A stretch of 64,000 bases of DNA from an uncultured Clostridia bacterium (GTDB lineage Bacteria > Bacillota > Clostridia > TANB77 > CAG-508), in contig CALXXE010000004.1 in NCBI GenBank assembly GCA_944392605.1, forward strand, positions 1 to 64,000, read 5' to 3'. Shown here piece by piece: positions 15,778-24,969 of this stretch; position 1 is the first letter of the stretch; the number at the start of each line of letters is the position of its first letter. The translations under genes and the position numbers were made by a program. The notes beneath the pieces were generated by a model. The model was not told the origin of the DNA. It ran no database searches and was given only the letters and a program-made list of their open reading frames with translations.

Positions 15778-16305
15778 ATGAAAATAAAAATAACAGGAAA
15801 GGAACTAAAGATAACAGAAGCAATAAACGATTATGTTGAAAAAAAATTAGACAGAATTGATAAATATTTCGAAGATGCAGAAGCTGAGGTTACTTTAAGA
15901 ACTGAGAAGACAGAACAAATTGCTGAAATTTATGTATCAGCAAATGGAGAAAAATACAGAGCAGTAACAGAGGACAAGGATATGTATGCATCTATAGATA
16001 AAGATATAGATATTCTAGAAGGACAGATTAGAAAATCAAAAACTAAAAAAGAAAAAATGATGAGAGAAGGATCTCTAAAAACAATGGAAGTAAACGAGGA
16101 AAAACATGCAGAGGTAGAAAACGAGATAATAAAAACATCTTATTATGATATTAAACCGATGCTTCCAGAAGATGCAGTATTAAAATTACAAGAACAACCA
16201 ACACATAATTTCCTAACATTTATAAATGTAGAAACAGGAAAAGTAAATGTTGTACATAAATTAAAAGATGGTAAAAACTATGGTTTAGTAGAACCAGAAG
16301 AATAG
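15778..16305 (+). CDS. hpf: Ribosome hibernation promoting factor, long form
   Basis: N-terminal S30AE domain (residues 1-105, KITGKELKITEAINDYVE) that binds the 30S subunit, a variable linker, and the C-terminal dimerisation domain (YYDIKPMLPEDAVLKL to the end) that joins two ribosomes into a 100S dimer. At 175 aa it is the long form typical of Firmicutes. ATG 15778 follows GAAGGGAG. It is a single gene ended by a hairpin. Confidence 0.95.
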   Translation: MKIKITGKELKITEAINDYVEKKLDRIDKYFEDAEAEVTLRTEKTEQIAEIYVSANGEKYRAVTEDKDMYASIDKDIDILEGQIRKSKTKKEKMMREGSLKTMEVNEEKHAEVENEIIKTSYYDIKPMLPEDAVLKLQEQPTHNFLTFINVETGKVNVVHKLKDGKNYGLVEPEE

Positions 16306-16312
16306 AGATAGT

Positions 16313-16334
16313 AAGGCAGGAATACTCCTGCCTT
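16313..16334 (+). terminator. Hairpin after hpf
   Basis: A 9-bp GC-containing stem (16313-16321 with 16326-16334) and a 4-nt loop. The T-run is poor, so termination may be partial. Confidence 0.6.
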
Positions 16335-16428
16335 ATATAAATTATAATTAATAATAAAATGTGAAAAAACAAAATATTTAAAATATATGATGCAATTAAA
16401 GATAAAATAAAAATATGAGGAAGAAGAA

Positions 16429-17004
16429 ATGATGGAAGGAATAGATAAAATAAGAAAAGATATAGAAGATTATAAACCATATAATGAACAAGAGGAAAAT
16501 GATAAAAAGGTAATGCTTAAATATATTGATACATTTGATGATGTTTTAACAAGAAATAATGAATTTGGACATTTTACAGCATCAAGTTGGGTACTAAATA
16601 AAGATAGGACAAAGGTATTAATGATATATCATAATATTTATAAATCATGGGCATGGACAGGAGGACATAGTGATGGAGATAGTAATTTGTTAAATGTAGC
16701 AATAAGAGAAGTGAAGGAAGAAACAGGAGTAAAATATGTAAAGCCAATATCAGATAATATTTTTTCTTTAGAAATAATATGTGTTAATGGACATGTAAAA
16801 AGAGGAAAATATGTATCTTCACATGTGCATCTAAATATTACATATTTATTAGAAGCAGATGAAGATGAAGAGCTAAAAATAAAAGAAGATGAAAATAGCG
16901 GTGTTAGATGGGTAGACATAGATAAAGCAGTAGAATTATCAAATGAAGCTTGGATGAAAGGAATTTATAAAAAGTTAATAGAAAAACAAAAGCAGAAGAG
17001 ATAA
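16429..17004 (+). CDS. NUDIX hydrolase (191 aa)
   Basis: The Nudix box is complete, GGHSDGDSNLLNVAIREV followed by KEETGV near residues 78-102. The long N-terminal helix region (residues 1-45) and the His/Trp-rich GHFTASSWVLNKDRTKVL place it in the broad ADP-ribose/CoA-like NUDIX group common in Clostridia. The substrate is not predictable. ATG 16429 or 16432 are equivalent. It is convergent with murC, with a shared terminator. Confidence 0.88.
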   Translation: MMEGIDKIRKDIEDYKPYNEQEENDKKVMLKYIDTFDDVLTRNNEFGHFTASSWVLNKDRTKVLMIYHNIYKSWAWTGGHSDGDSNLLNVAIREVKEETGVKYVKPISDNIFSLEIICVNGHVKRGKYVSSHVHLNITYLLEADEDEELKIKEDENSGVRWVDIDKAVELSNEAWMKGIYKKLIEKQKQKR

Positions 17005-17015
17005 TCTTCTGCTTT
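16989..17015. terminator. Bidirectional terminator between NUDIX gene and murC
   Basis: An 11-bp perfect stem (16989-16999 with 17005-17015) and a 5-nt loop. It overlaps the NUDIX stop codon and serves the convergent murC. Confidence 0.8.
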
Positions 17016-17048
17016 ATATATTATATTAATATATTTAGTAAAAATATA

Positions 17049-18431
17049 TTAATCAACAAGCATAGGTCCAAGCTCAGTTACAGTACCTGCACCTAAAGTT
17101 ATAACGATATCATTTTCTTCTATATTATCTTTTACATATTTTATACATTCTTCAAAATTAGTAATATATTTAGCTTCTTTTCCTAAAAAATTGATTTTAT
17201 CAACTAAATCTTTAGAAGAAATATTATATGTATTTTTCTCTCTTGCAGCATAGATATCTAAAACTACAATATGGTCAAAATTAATTAAAGCATCTGCAAA
17301 ATCATCTAATAAAGTTTTGGTTCTACTATAAGTATGTGGTTGGAAAATAACCCAAGACTTATTATATTTTTTATTTGATAATGAATTATATGTTGCTTTT
17401 ATTTCTGTTGGGTGATGTGCATAGTCATCATAGACACTTGATGTTCCGTTTATCTTTCCTTTAAATTCAAATCTTCTATGTGCTCCTGTAAATCTTTCTA
17501 ATGCAACTGCTATATCTTTTCTATCAATACCATATTCTGTACATAATGCAGTACAAGCTAAAGCATTTAAAACATTATGACGTCCTGGTACAGAAAGTTG
17601 TAACTTCACGAAAAATTCGTTTTTATAGTATACATCAAATTCAGGAAAACCATCATCATCAAAAGTTATATTTTTAGCTGTAAAGTCAGCGTTTTGGTTT
17701 TCTATACCATATGTATAAACTTTTGCTCCAGTATATTTTGGTAAATCCATACAATTTTTATCATCAGCATTTGTAATTAAAATACCGTCGTTTGGAAGTA
17801 GTTTAACATATTTAATAAAAGCATTTTTGATATTATCAAAAGTTTTGAAATAATCCAAATGGTCATTATCTATATTTAAAATGATCTCAGCTTTAGGACT
17901 GAATTTTAGAAAACTTTCAACATATTCACAAGCTTCAATAATAAAATGTTCACTATTTCCAACTCTGTAATTTCCATTTAGAGGTTTTAATAGGGCACCT
18001 ACTTGAATACTAGGGTCTTTTAAAGCTTCTAGGAAACAAAGTGAAACCATAGATGTTGTTGTTGTTTTACCATGTGTTCCTGAAATACAGATAGTATCTT
18101 TATAACAACGAGTAATTTCACCTAAGAAATCAGCTCTTTCTATTGTTGGAATACCTAGTCTTTTGGCTTCTAATATTTCTGGGTCATCTTGTTTTATTGC
18201 AGCAGAATAAATTACAACATCAGATGTTGCAATATCTTCTAAACTATGACCGATAACAACTTTAATTCCCTTTTTTAATAATAATTGAACTGCTTCAGAA
18301 TCAGAAGTATCAGAACCTGTAACATTAAATCCCCAGTTCTGTAAAATCGCTGCAATTCCACTCATGCTGATTCCGCCAATTCCAATCATATGTATGTTCT
18401 TATATTTTTTTATATGTTCAATGTTTGGCAT
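17049..18431 (-). CDS. murC: UDP-N-acetylmuramate--L-alanine ligase
   Basis: Adds L-Ala to UDP-MurNAc in peptidoglycan synthesis. The N-terminal Rossmann motif is HMIGIGGISMSGIA, the ATP loop GTHGKTTTTSM near residue 112, the central NIDNDHLDYF near 190, and the Mur-ligase signature YDDYAHHPTEI near 337. 460 aa, normal. On the minus strand AAAGGAG precedes the ATG. It is a lone gene here, convergent with a NUDIX hydrolase and divergent from spoVG. Confidence 0.96.
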   Translation of the reverse strand: MPNIEHIKKYKNIHMIGIGGISMSGIAAILQNWGFNVTGSDTSDSEAVQLLLKKGIKVVIGHSLEDIATSDVVIYSAAIKQDDPEILEAKRLGIPTIERADFLGEITRCYKDTICISGTHGKTTTTSMVSLCFLEALKDPSIQVGALLKPLNGNYRVGNSEHFIIEACEYVESFLKFSPKAEIILNIDNDHLDYFKTFDNIKNAFIKYVKLLPNDGILITNADDKNCMDLPKYTGAKVYTYGIENQNADFTAKNITFDDDGFPEFDVYYKNEFFVKLQLSVPGRHNVLNALACTALCTEYGIDRKDIAVALERFTGAHRRFEFKGKINGTSSVYDDYAHHPTEIKATYNSLSNKKYNKSWVIFQPHTYSRTKTLLDDFADALINFDHIVVLDIYAAREKNTYNISSKDLVDKINFLGKEAKYITNFEECIKYVKDNIEENDIVITLGAGTVTELGPMLVD

Positions 18432-18688
18432 AAATTAACAACTCCTTTTATGATATCAAATTATATAATTATATTCCTAAAATTTCAAGTATTTAAATAA
18501 AAATATGTAATATATATTATTAAAAAAATAAAAAATGGTTACAATATTTATGATAAAAATAAATAAAATTTAAATTTTTGTAAAAAAAAGAAGGAAAAAA
18601 ATTTTTTTTGAAGAATAATATAATTGTACATAAGATTAAACGGTATGTACAAAAATTTTTAAAACTTAAGGAAGGCGGTGCACGCAAA

Positions 18689-18964
18689 ATGCAAATCACA
18701 GATGTACGTTTAAGAAAAGTAAATTCAGAGAACAGAATGAAAGCTGTTGCTTCTGTAACATTCGATAACGAATTCGCAGTTCATGATATTAAAGTTATCG
18801 AAAGCCAAAATGGATTATTTATAGCTATGCCTAGCAGAAAAACTCCAAACGGAGAATTTAAAGATATAGCTCATCCAATCAATGCTGAAACTAGAGAGAA
18901 AATTCAAAAAGCTATTTTAGAAGCTTATGAAGCTCCAGAACAAACAGAAGAATCAGCAGAATAA
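18689..18964 (+). CDS. spoVG: Septation protein SpoVG
   Basis: A small RNA- and DNA-binding regulator (91 aa) involved in septum formation and many post-transcriptional effects. The sequence [19 protein letters not shown], followed by [15 protein letters not shown] and the [17 protein letters not shown] segment, is diagnostic. ATG 18689 follows GGAAGGCGG. A longer open frame from 18608 is rejected, since SpoVG starts at MQITDVR in all relatives and the extension contains a CGG codon otherwise avoided here. It ends at a strong terminator. Confidence 0.97.
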   Translation: MQITDVRLRKVNSENRMKAVASVTFDNEFAVHDIKVIESQNGLFIAMPSRKTPNGEFKDIAHPINAETREKIQKAILEAYEAPEQTEESAE

Positions 18965-18976
18965 TAAAAAAATAAG

Positions 18977-18999
18977 AAGCACCTTTGTTGGTGCTTTTT
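18977..18999 (+). terminator. Intrinsic terminator after spoVG
   Basis: A 7-bp stem AAGCACC/GGTGCTT with a 6-nt loop and a T run. Confidence 0.9.
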
Positions 19000-19027
19000 G
19001 TGTGCTGTTTTTGAGTTTATTTTCATC

Positions 19028-19056
19028 CTGTTTTTTGGGACGGGTTCAAAAAACAG
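19028..19056. repeat. REP-like palindrome (GGGACGG core)
   Basis: Perfect 10-bp arms CTGTTTTTTG and CAAAAAACAG around GGACGGGTT. It is related to the elements at 5335 and 19331, which have the same core with different arms. Confidence 0.8.
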
Positions 19057-19133
19057 CTAGAATAAAGGATAAAAATCAATAAAGAAATATTAATAATGAG
19101 ATAAATAAATGTTACAATTTAAATGTAAAAGAT

Positions 19134-19250
19134 ATTGATTAAGAATAAAACAAAAAATAATCAATAAAAGAGAGTAAGACCAAAGTCTTGCTCAAAGTTC
19201 TTGGATTGGAAGGTTGAAGTTTGTGTTGTGCTAACTTCAATCTTTTTCTT
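19134..19250 (+). ncRNA. Candidate small RNA with three stem-loops and terminator
   Basis: No ORF. Three successive hairpins: 19134-19141 with 19158-19165 (8 bp); 19172-19174/19176-19180 with 19185-19189/19191-19193 (one mismatch); and 19210-19221 with 19233-19244, followed by a T run, that is, a classic intrinsic terminator with no gene before it. It lies in the 466-bp gap between spoVG and pth. This gap otherwise holds only the spoVG terminator and two REP-like palindromes. I see no strong promoter, so it could also be an attenuator for pth. Confidence 0.45.
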
Positions 19251-19330
19251 GTTATTGTGGAAACGTACATATGTATTGTAGCATAAAACAGCTAAAAAGT
19301 ATTTTTATTAGTGCTTTTATATTGTATAAT

Positions 19331-19361
19331 GATGTTTTTTGAGTCCGTCCCAAAAAACATC
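19331..19361. repeat. REP-like palindrome (GGGACGG core)
   Basis: Perfect 11-bp arms GATGTTTTTTG and CAAAAAACATC around AGTCCGTCC. It is the reverse-orientation relative of the element at 19028-19056, about 300 bp away. Confidence 0.82.
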
Positions 19362-19430
19362 TTAAAAAACTTGAAAAAATCTTAAAAACAAGGTAAAATA
19401 GATAATAGTTTAAAAATAAGGAGAAGAATA

Positions 19431-19982
19431 ATGTATTTAATAGTAGGACTAGGAAATCCTGAGGAAGATTATAGTAATACAAGACATAATATGGGGTTTA
19501 ACACAATAAATAAAATATCTAAAGAATATGATATTGAAGTAAATAAAAAGAAATTTAAAGGTCTATATGGAACGGGAATGATAGAAGGCGAAAAAGTAAT
19601 ATTATTAAAGCCACAGACTTTTATGAACTTAAGTGGAGAAAGCGTAAAAGAGGTTGTTGACTTTTATAAAATAGAAAATGATGATATAATTGTTATTTAT
19701 GATGATATGGATGTAGAACTAGGAACTATAAAGATAAGAAAAAAAGGTGGACCAGGGTCTCATAATGGAATGAAATCAGTAGTTCAGTATTTAGGTACAG
19801 ATTTTGCTAGAATAAGAGTTGGCATTGGAAAACCTGAAGATAATGATTTCATAAGATATGTAATAGGTCCAATACCAAAAGAAGAAAAAGAAATATTTGA
19901 TAAATCAACGACAACTGCAAAAGAAGCAGTTATTGAAATAATAAAAAAAGGCGTAGATAATGCAATGAACAAATTTAATTAA
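19431..19982 (+). CDS. pth: Peptidyl-tRNA hydrolase
   Basis: Recycles peptidyl-tRNA that drops off stalled ribosomes. GLGNPEEDYSNTRHNMGF contains the catalytic His (near residue 20); the active-site Asn and Asp lie in PQTFMNLSG and IVIYDDMDVE; GGPGSHNGMKSV is near 108. 183 aa, normal. ATG 19431 follows AAGGAG. The RNase E/G gene starts 13 bp later, so the two form an operon, reaching perhaps to rimO. Confidence 0.96.
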   Translation: MYLIVGLGNPEEDYSNTRHNMGFNTINKISKEYDIEVNKKKFKGLYGTGMIEGEKVILLKPQTFMNLSGESVKEVVDFYKIENDDIIVIYDDMDVELGTIKIRKKGGPGSHNGMKSVVQYLGTDFARIRVGIGKPEDNDFIRYVIGPIPKEEKEIFDKSTTTAKEAVIEIIKKGVDNAMNKFN

Positions 19983-19995
19983 AAGGAAGGTAAAT

Positions 19996-21180
19996 ATGAC
20001 AGAAATATTTGTACGAAAAAATAAAGCTAAAAAAGAAATAGCTTTAGTTGAAAATGGGATATTAGTAGAATATTATGAAGAAGATAATAGACAAAATAGA
20101 AAAGAAGGAAATATCTATATAGGAATAGTAAAAGACATAATAGAAGGAATGCAATCAGCTTTTGTAAATATAGGTACAGAAAAAAATAGTTTTATACACT
20201 TGAAAGATGTTTTACCAAAAGTGGATGAAACTAAGGAAAAATTAGATACAAGTATTAATATAAAAGATGTGATAAAACCAAATCAAAAAATATTAGTACA
20301 AGTAAAAAAAGATAGTAATGAAAAAAAGGGAGCAAGAGTATCTACACATATAAATTTACCTAGTAAATATGTTGTCTTGATGCCAAATACAGATATAGTT
20401 ACTATATCTCAAAAAATAGAAGATAAAAAAGAGCAAGAAAGGCTTATAGAATTAGTAAGAGAGAACTTAAGTAAAAATAATGGAGCTATTATTAGAACAT
20501 CAGCAGAAGGAAAAGGACAAGAAGTAATAGATGATATAAAGAAAATCGAAGCAAAATGGAATAAGATAACAGAAACAAATATTGATCCAAACAATAATAA
20601 GCCTAAACTTTTATATAAAAGTGAAGATATATTAGAGAAGATTTTAATGGATTTAATAGAAAACAATATATCTAGAATTATAGTAAATGCCAAAAATGAG
20701 AAAGAAGAAATTGAAAAAGTATTAAAGGAAAATGCAGAATATAAAGATATAAAAGTAGAATTAAAAGAAAAAGAAAATATTTTTGATATCTATGATATAG
20801 AAAAACAAATAGAAAAATCAAAAAATAGAAAAGTTTGGCTTAAATGTGGAGGATTTATTACTATAGATAAAACAGAGGCCCTAACAGCTATAGATGTAAA
20901 TACAGGAAAATATACAGGAAATAAAAACTTAGAGCAAACAATATTTAAAGTAAATAAGGAAGCAACTATAGAGATTGCTAAACAAATAAGATTGCGTGAT
21001 ACTGGTGGAATAATTATTATTGACTATATAGACATGGGAGCTAAAGAAGATAAAGATAAAATTGTAGAATTACTAAAAGAGGAATTAAAGAAAGATAGAA
21101 CAAAAACACAAGTAGAAGGATTTACAAAATTAGATTTAATGGAAATGACAAGAAAACATATATGTAGCCATAAAGAATGA
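19996..21180 (+). CDS. rng: Ribonuclease E/G family protein, short form
   Basis: Endoribonuclease for RNA processing. An S1-like domain is at residues 37-120 (GNIYIGIVKDIIEGMQSAFVN). The DNase I-like catalytic core has both metal-binding aspartates, ALTAIDVNTGKYTG near 300 and GGIIIIDYIDMG near 345. The protein ends at 394 aa shortly after LMEMTRKHIC, so the usual zinc-link Cys-x2-Cys and small dimerisation domain of RNase G (about 490 aa) are missing. Active-site residues are intact. A degraded REP-like palindrome spans the stop. Confidence 0.88.
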   Translation: MTEIFVRKNKAKKEIALVENGILVEYYEEDNRQNRKEGNIYIGIVKDIIEGMQSAFVNIGTEKNSFIHLKDVLPKVDETKEKLDTSINIKDVIKPNQKILVQVKKDSNEKKGARVSTHINLPSKYVVLMPNTDIVTISQKIEDKKEQERLIELVRENLSKNNGAIIRTSAEGKGQEVIDDIKKIEAKWNKITETNIDPNNNKPKLLYKSEDILEKILMDLIENNISRIIVNAKNEKEEIEKVLKENAEYKDIKVELKEKENIFDIYDIEKQIEKSKNRKVWLKCGGFITIDKTEALTAIDVNTGKYTGNKNLEQTIFKVNKEATIEIAKQIRLRDTGGIIIIDYIDMGAKEDKDKIVELLKEELKKDRTKTQVEGFTKLDLMEMTRKHICSHKE

Positions 21181-21211
21181 GACATTTTCTGGACAGACGT
21201 TTTTGTCTTGA
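21178..21211. repeat. Degenerate REP-like palindrome
   Basis: TGAGAC ... GGACAGACG ... GTCTTG around the rng stop keeps the TGAGAC arm and part of the core of the element at 5335, with several mismatches. Assignment is tentative. Confidence 0.45.
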
Positions 21212-21227
21212 ATAAAAGGAGTAAAAA

Positions 21228-22595
21228 ATGAACGTAGGATTTATATCACTTGGATGTAGTAAAAATTTGATAGATACAGAAATAACAATTGGAAAGTTTA
21301 AAGAACATAATTATAATGTTGTAAATGATGAAGAAAAAGCAGATATATTGGTTATTAATACCTGTGGATTTATTGATTCTGCAAAAGAGGAAGCAATAAA
21401 TACAATATTAGAAATGGCAGAATATAAAGAAAAGAGATGTAAGTATCTAATCGTAATGGGATGTTTAGTACAAAGATATTATGGTGAATTAGTAAAATTA
21501 CTTCCAGAAGTGGATTTATGGATAAAACTTGATGAATATGATGTTCTTTGGAATAAGATAGAAGACTTGGTAAAAAGAAATATTGTAGAAAAATCTAAAA
21601 CAAAGAAAATAACTAAGATATCTGAAGTTCCACAAATGCCTATGTTTTCACAAGAAGAATATTTAGATAGAACTGTGACTACAGGAAAAAACTATGCTTA
21701 TTTAAAAATAGGTGAAGGTTGTAGTAATAGATGCACATATTGTGCAATTCCATATATAAGAGGTCCTTTTGTTAGTAGAAAAAAGGAAGATGTAATAGAA
21801 GAAGCAAAAGATTTAGCTAAAAAAGGAATAAGAGAATTAATTATAATTGCACAAGATACTACCAAATATGGTGTTGATATATATGGAGAAACTAAACTTG
21901 CAAGCTTACTAGATGATATAAGTAAAATAGAGGGTATCAAATGGATTAGATTTTTATATAGTTATCCAGAAGGTATAACAGATGAATTAATAGATGTTGT
22001 TGCAAAAAATACTAAAATTGCAAAATATTTTGATATACCACTTCAACATATATCAGATAATGTTTTGAAGAGAATGAATAGAAAAACAAATAAAAAACAA
22101 ATAAATGAGTTGATTTCTAAGATAAGGAATAAAATACCAGATGTAACATTAAGAACAAGTCTAATTGTTGGATTCCCAGGAGAGACAAAGGAAGAATTTA
22201 ATGAGTTGTTAGATTTTGTAAAAACAGCTAAGTTCGATAAATTAGGAGTATTTAAATATTCTAAGGAAGATGGAACACCAGCTGCAAGACTTCCTGAACA
22301 AATACATGGAAATACGAAAACTTCAAGATATAATAAGATAATGAAAGAACAACAAGAAATCTCAAGAGAAAACCTTGAAAAGAAAATAGGACAAAAATAT
22401 GAGGTGTTAATAGAAAATATTTCATTTGATGGAAAATACTATATAGGAAGAACAATCGAAAATGTTCCAGACATAGATGGATTAGTATATATAAAAAATA
22501 AAGATAAACTAAATGAAAAAAACTTGATTAATAAATTTGTTAATTGTAAAATTATAAATGTAAATAGTTATGATTTAATTGGAGAAATCATTTAG
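21228..22595 (+). CDS. rimO: Ribosomal protein S12 methylthiotransferase RimO
   Basis: Radical-SAM enzyme that methylthiolates Asp in ribosomal protein S12. The N-terminal MTTase domain starts MNVGFISLGCSKNLIDTE with cluster cysteines at residues 10, 46 and near 80 (NTCGF, MGCLVQRYYG). The radical-SAM motif C-x3-C-x2-C is CSNRCTYCAIP near residue 165. The C-terminal TRAM domain covers 390-455. Length 455 aa, normal. ATG 21228 follows AGGAG. It is followed 11 bp later by the orphan acidic gene. Confidence 0.95.
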   Translation: MNVGFISLGCSKNLIDTEITIGKFKEHNYNVVNDEEKADILVINTCGFIDSAKEEAINTILEMAEYKEKRCKYLIVMGCLVQRYYGELVKLLPEVDLWIKLDEYDVLWNKIEDLVKRNIVEKSKTKKITKISEVPQMPMFSQEEYLDRTVTTGKNYAYLKIGEGCSNRCTYCAIPYIRGPFVSRKKEDVIEEAKDLAKKGIRELIIIAQDTTKYGVDIYGETKLASLLDDISKIEGIKWIRFLYSYPEGITDELIDVVAKNTKIAKYFDIPLQHISDNVLKRMNRKTNKKQINELISKIRNKIPDVTLRTSLIVGFPGETKEEFNELLDFVKTAKFDKLGVFKYSKEDGTPAARLPEQIHGNTKTSRYNKIMKEQQEISRENLEKKIGQKYEVLIENISFDGKYYIGRTIENVPDIDGLVYIKNKDKLNEKNLINKFVNCKIINVNSYDLIGEII

Positions 22596-22606
22596 GAGAT
22601 GGTAAT

Positions 22607-23929
22607 ATGAGAATTATTTTAGATGATGGGAAAATAGCAGAAGTAATAGTTAGAAAACAAGAAGATTTGTATGAATATTATCTAGATGGTGTAAGAATAG
22701 GAGTTCTAGATACAAAAGTGATGGAAGATAAAATAACTGACGGTAAAGGTAATAATATATTAATGATAGATGGTATATTAGATAATAAAACTGCGCCTCA
22801 AATAAAGGATGCAATTAATAGATTGTCAAGAGAAGATATAGAGTTTGAAAGTGAGATAACAAAAAATATTGATACATATTTAGAAGAAATAGGTAATGGT
22901 GATTTACAAGTAAAAGATATAAGAAGAATTAATCTTGGCGAAGAAGAAAGAGAACCAAAGGGACAAGAAAGGAAGAAAGACAAAAAAGAACAAGAAGTAG
23001 TAGAAAAAGACGAAGGAAGAGATAATGAAGAAGAGGAAACAGATAAGGGAGACAGTGTGATTACAACAGGAGATGTTAACATTAAGCAAACCATTGAGAT
23101 AGGCGAAAGAGCAAATGATATGCATGACGTAAGAACCTGGTTAGGAAATAGAATTCCAGGAGATGCTAAAGAATTAGGGGTAATAGAATCAGATGATATG
23201 AATATGATGAGAGATGCAGAAGGAAATAGAATGAAAAATAATACAACAAGATATTCTTTAGTAATAATAAATAGTAGAGGAGAAGTTGAGCCGTTAGCTA
23301 AATATATACCAGAATTAGAACAAAAAGATAGTTCTGGAAATGATCCAAGAGAAGGAAAGTACCAAGTAAGAGATGATGGAACAGTAAAATATGACAGTGT
23401 TTTAAGTGAATATTCAATTGGAGATAAAGTAATACAAATTGATAATAACGAGTATGGAAGAGTAGAAGTGAATGTAGGAGAGGAAGCAAGAGATTCTACA
23501 GAAACAATGGGAGTACAACTTAGAGATTCTAATACAACATTTGTACCTGATACAAGTACAAGAAGTGTAATTGGTGAATATGAACAAGAAGGAGAAGATA
23601 CTGTTGAAGAAAACTTAGAAGAAGCAAAGAAGCATCCAAAAGATGATGAAAAAATGGACGAGAGAGATGCTGATGGAGATTTAGGAACAAAATCACATAT
23701 ACACGTAGAAGATAGGATAATTCTAGAAGACGGAACAGAAATGACATTTGATGACCTTGCGAGAAGATGGGGATTTTATAATGATGATGGAACACCAGAT
23801 AAAGAACATGCAAAAGAAAGATATATAGAAAAACAGAATGAAGATTTGGAAAGAAGTCCACAAGAAGTTGTAGAGGAATTAGATGAAGAATTTGAAGACC
23901 CAAGAATACAAAATCAAAGAGGACAATAA
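22607..23929 (+). CDS. Acidic, mostly disordered hypothetical protein (440 aa)
   Basis: Not recognised. Residues 1-95 look folded (an N-terminal beta pattern MRIILDDGKIAEVIVRKQ, then Ile/Leu helices). Residues 100-150 are a low-complexity Glu/Lys/Asp stretch. The rest alternates Asp/Glu-rich segments with short ordered motifs such as VRTWLGNRIPGDAKELGV, RYSLVIINSRGEVEPLAKY and MTFDDLARRWGFYNDDGTP. There is no signal peptide or membrane segment. ATG 22607 follows GGAGATGG, and it is co-transcribed with rimO. It reads like a lineage-specific cytoplasmic protein. Confidence 0.7.
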   Translation: MRIILDDGKIAEVIVRKQEDLYEYYLDGVRIGVLDTKVMEDKITDGKGNNILMIDGILDNKTAPQIKDAINRLSREDIEFESEITKNIDTYLEEIGNGDLQVKDIRRINLGEEEREPKGQERKKDKKEQEVVEKDEGRDNEEEETDKGDSVITTGDVNIKQTIEIGERANDMHDVRTWLGNRIPGDAKELGVIESDDMNMMRDAEGNRMKNNTTRYSLVIINSRGEVEPLAKYIPELEQKDSSGNDPREGKYQVRDDGTVKYDSVLSEYSIGDKVIQIDNNEYGRVEVNVGEEARDSTETMGVQLRDSNTTFVPDTSTRSVIGEYEQEGEDTVEENLEEAKKHPKDDEKMDERDADGDLGTKSHIHVEDRIILEDGTEMTFDDLARRWGFYNDDGTPDKEHAKERYIEKQNEDLERSPQEVVEELDEEFEDPRIQNQRGQ

Positions 23930-23955
23930 AAAAGGAGCTTATAGCTCCTTTTATT
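23927..23955. terminator. Bidirectional terminator
   Basis: A 9-bp core stem (23931-23939 with 23943-23951) extended by A/T pairs, with A and T runs on the two sides. It closes the acidic gene and the convergent CDF transporter, whose stop it overlaps. Confidence 0.85.
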
Positions 23956-24821
23956 GTGGCTCAACATGTACAACTGTTTTATAAACGTTATCTAATTTAG
24001 TAACTGACTGTTCTAATTCATCTGCTAGAGAATGACTTTCAAAAGTAGTCATATTACCATCTAGACCAATGGTGATAAAAACTAGATATCTATCTCCAAC
24101 AGGAGTTGAAACAATATCTTTTACATCTTGGATTTCTTTGTAACTATGAGCTATTTCTAAAATTAAGTCTTTTGTTTTACTATCTATACTAATATCCATT
24201 AAAACATTGTAACTTTCTGTAAAGATTGTAATTCCTGTATAACATATCCATAATGAAATACCAATACCTACAACTCCATCAAACCAATATATGCCAAAAA
24301 TAGTTAGTATTACAGAAATTAAAGTAAAAGTAGTTATAACACAATCATTTCTGTGGTCTTTCATATTTGCTTCAAGTAAGATACTTGGATGTTTTTTGTT
24401 TATAGAACGAGTATATAAATACAAACATAATTTAGTTACTATTGTAATTATACAAACTAATATCAAAAACCAAGAGAATGAAAGTTTTTCTCCTGATACT
24501 AAGCTTGAAATAGAATCAAAAAGCAATTTAGCAGCAACTAATATCATTGCTATACTAATAAACATAGAGAAGATATATTCAGCTTTTCCATGTCCTAAGT
24601 TATGGTCTTCATCATTTGGAACACTTGCAATACGATTACCAATAAAAGTCATAAGAGATGCAAAAATATCACCGGCACTATTAAAACTATCTGCAATCAT
24701 AGCTTGACTTCTACATAAAAAACCAATACTTGCTTTTATAATTAATAAAAATATATTTCCGAGCCATACCTAAAATTCCAGCTCTTTTTGTTACAACAAA
24801 TTTTTCTTCATGATTATCCAT
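23951..24821 (-). CDS. Cation diffusion facilitator, split by +1 frameshift at CGG 24761-24759
   Basis: CDF-type metal/proton antiporter. Start ATG at 24821 (AGGAG upstream on the minus strand) gives MDNHEEKFVVTKRAGILGMA; codon 21 is CGG (24761-24759), after which the frame soon hits TAG. Skipping the C restores GGA and the first membrane helix GNIFLLIIKASIGF. The frame then continues through the metal site SFNSAGDIFASL, the HNLGHGKAEYIFSM loop and the C-terminal cytoplasmic domain. The rejoined length is about 289 aa, normal. The transported ion (Zn, Mn, Fe) cannot be told. The case is the same as at 3103. Confidence 0.85.
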
Positions 24822-24969
24822 AAATCTTTCTCCTAAAAATATTAATTATAATGATAATATTATTCTTATGATTCTATTAAAAGAACATAAAAATAAAACA
24901 GTATTATTATAGCACATGAAATTTATAAAAGCTAGATAAATATGAAGGAAAATATATTATGGTAAATAT

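Noticed and set aside
18608-18688. N-terminal extension of spoVG with an in-frame CGG (18641-18643)
   Set aside because: SpoVG begins at MQITDVR at 18689 with its own SD; the upstream part is leader. The CGG there is not translated, so it does not count against the CGG observation.
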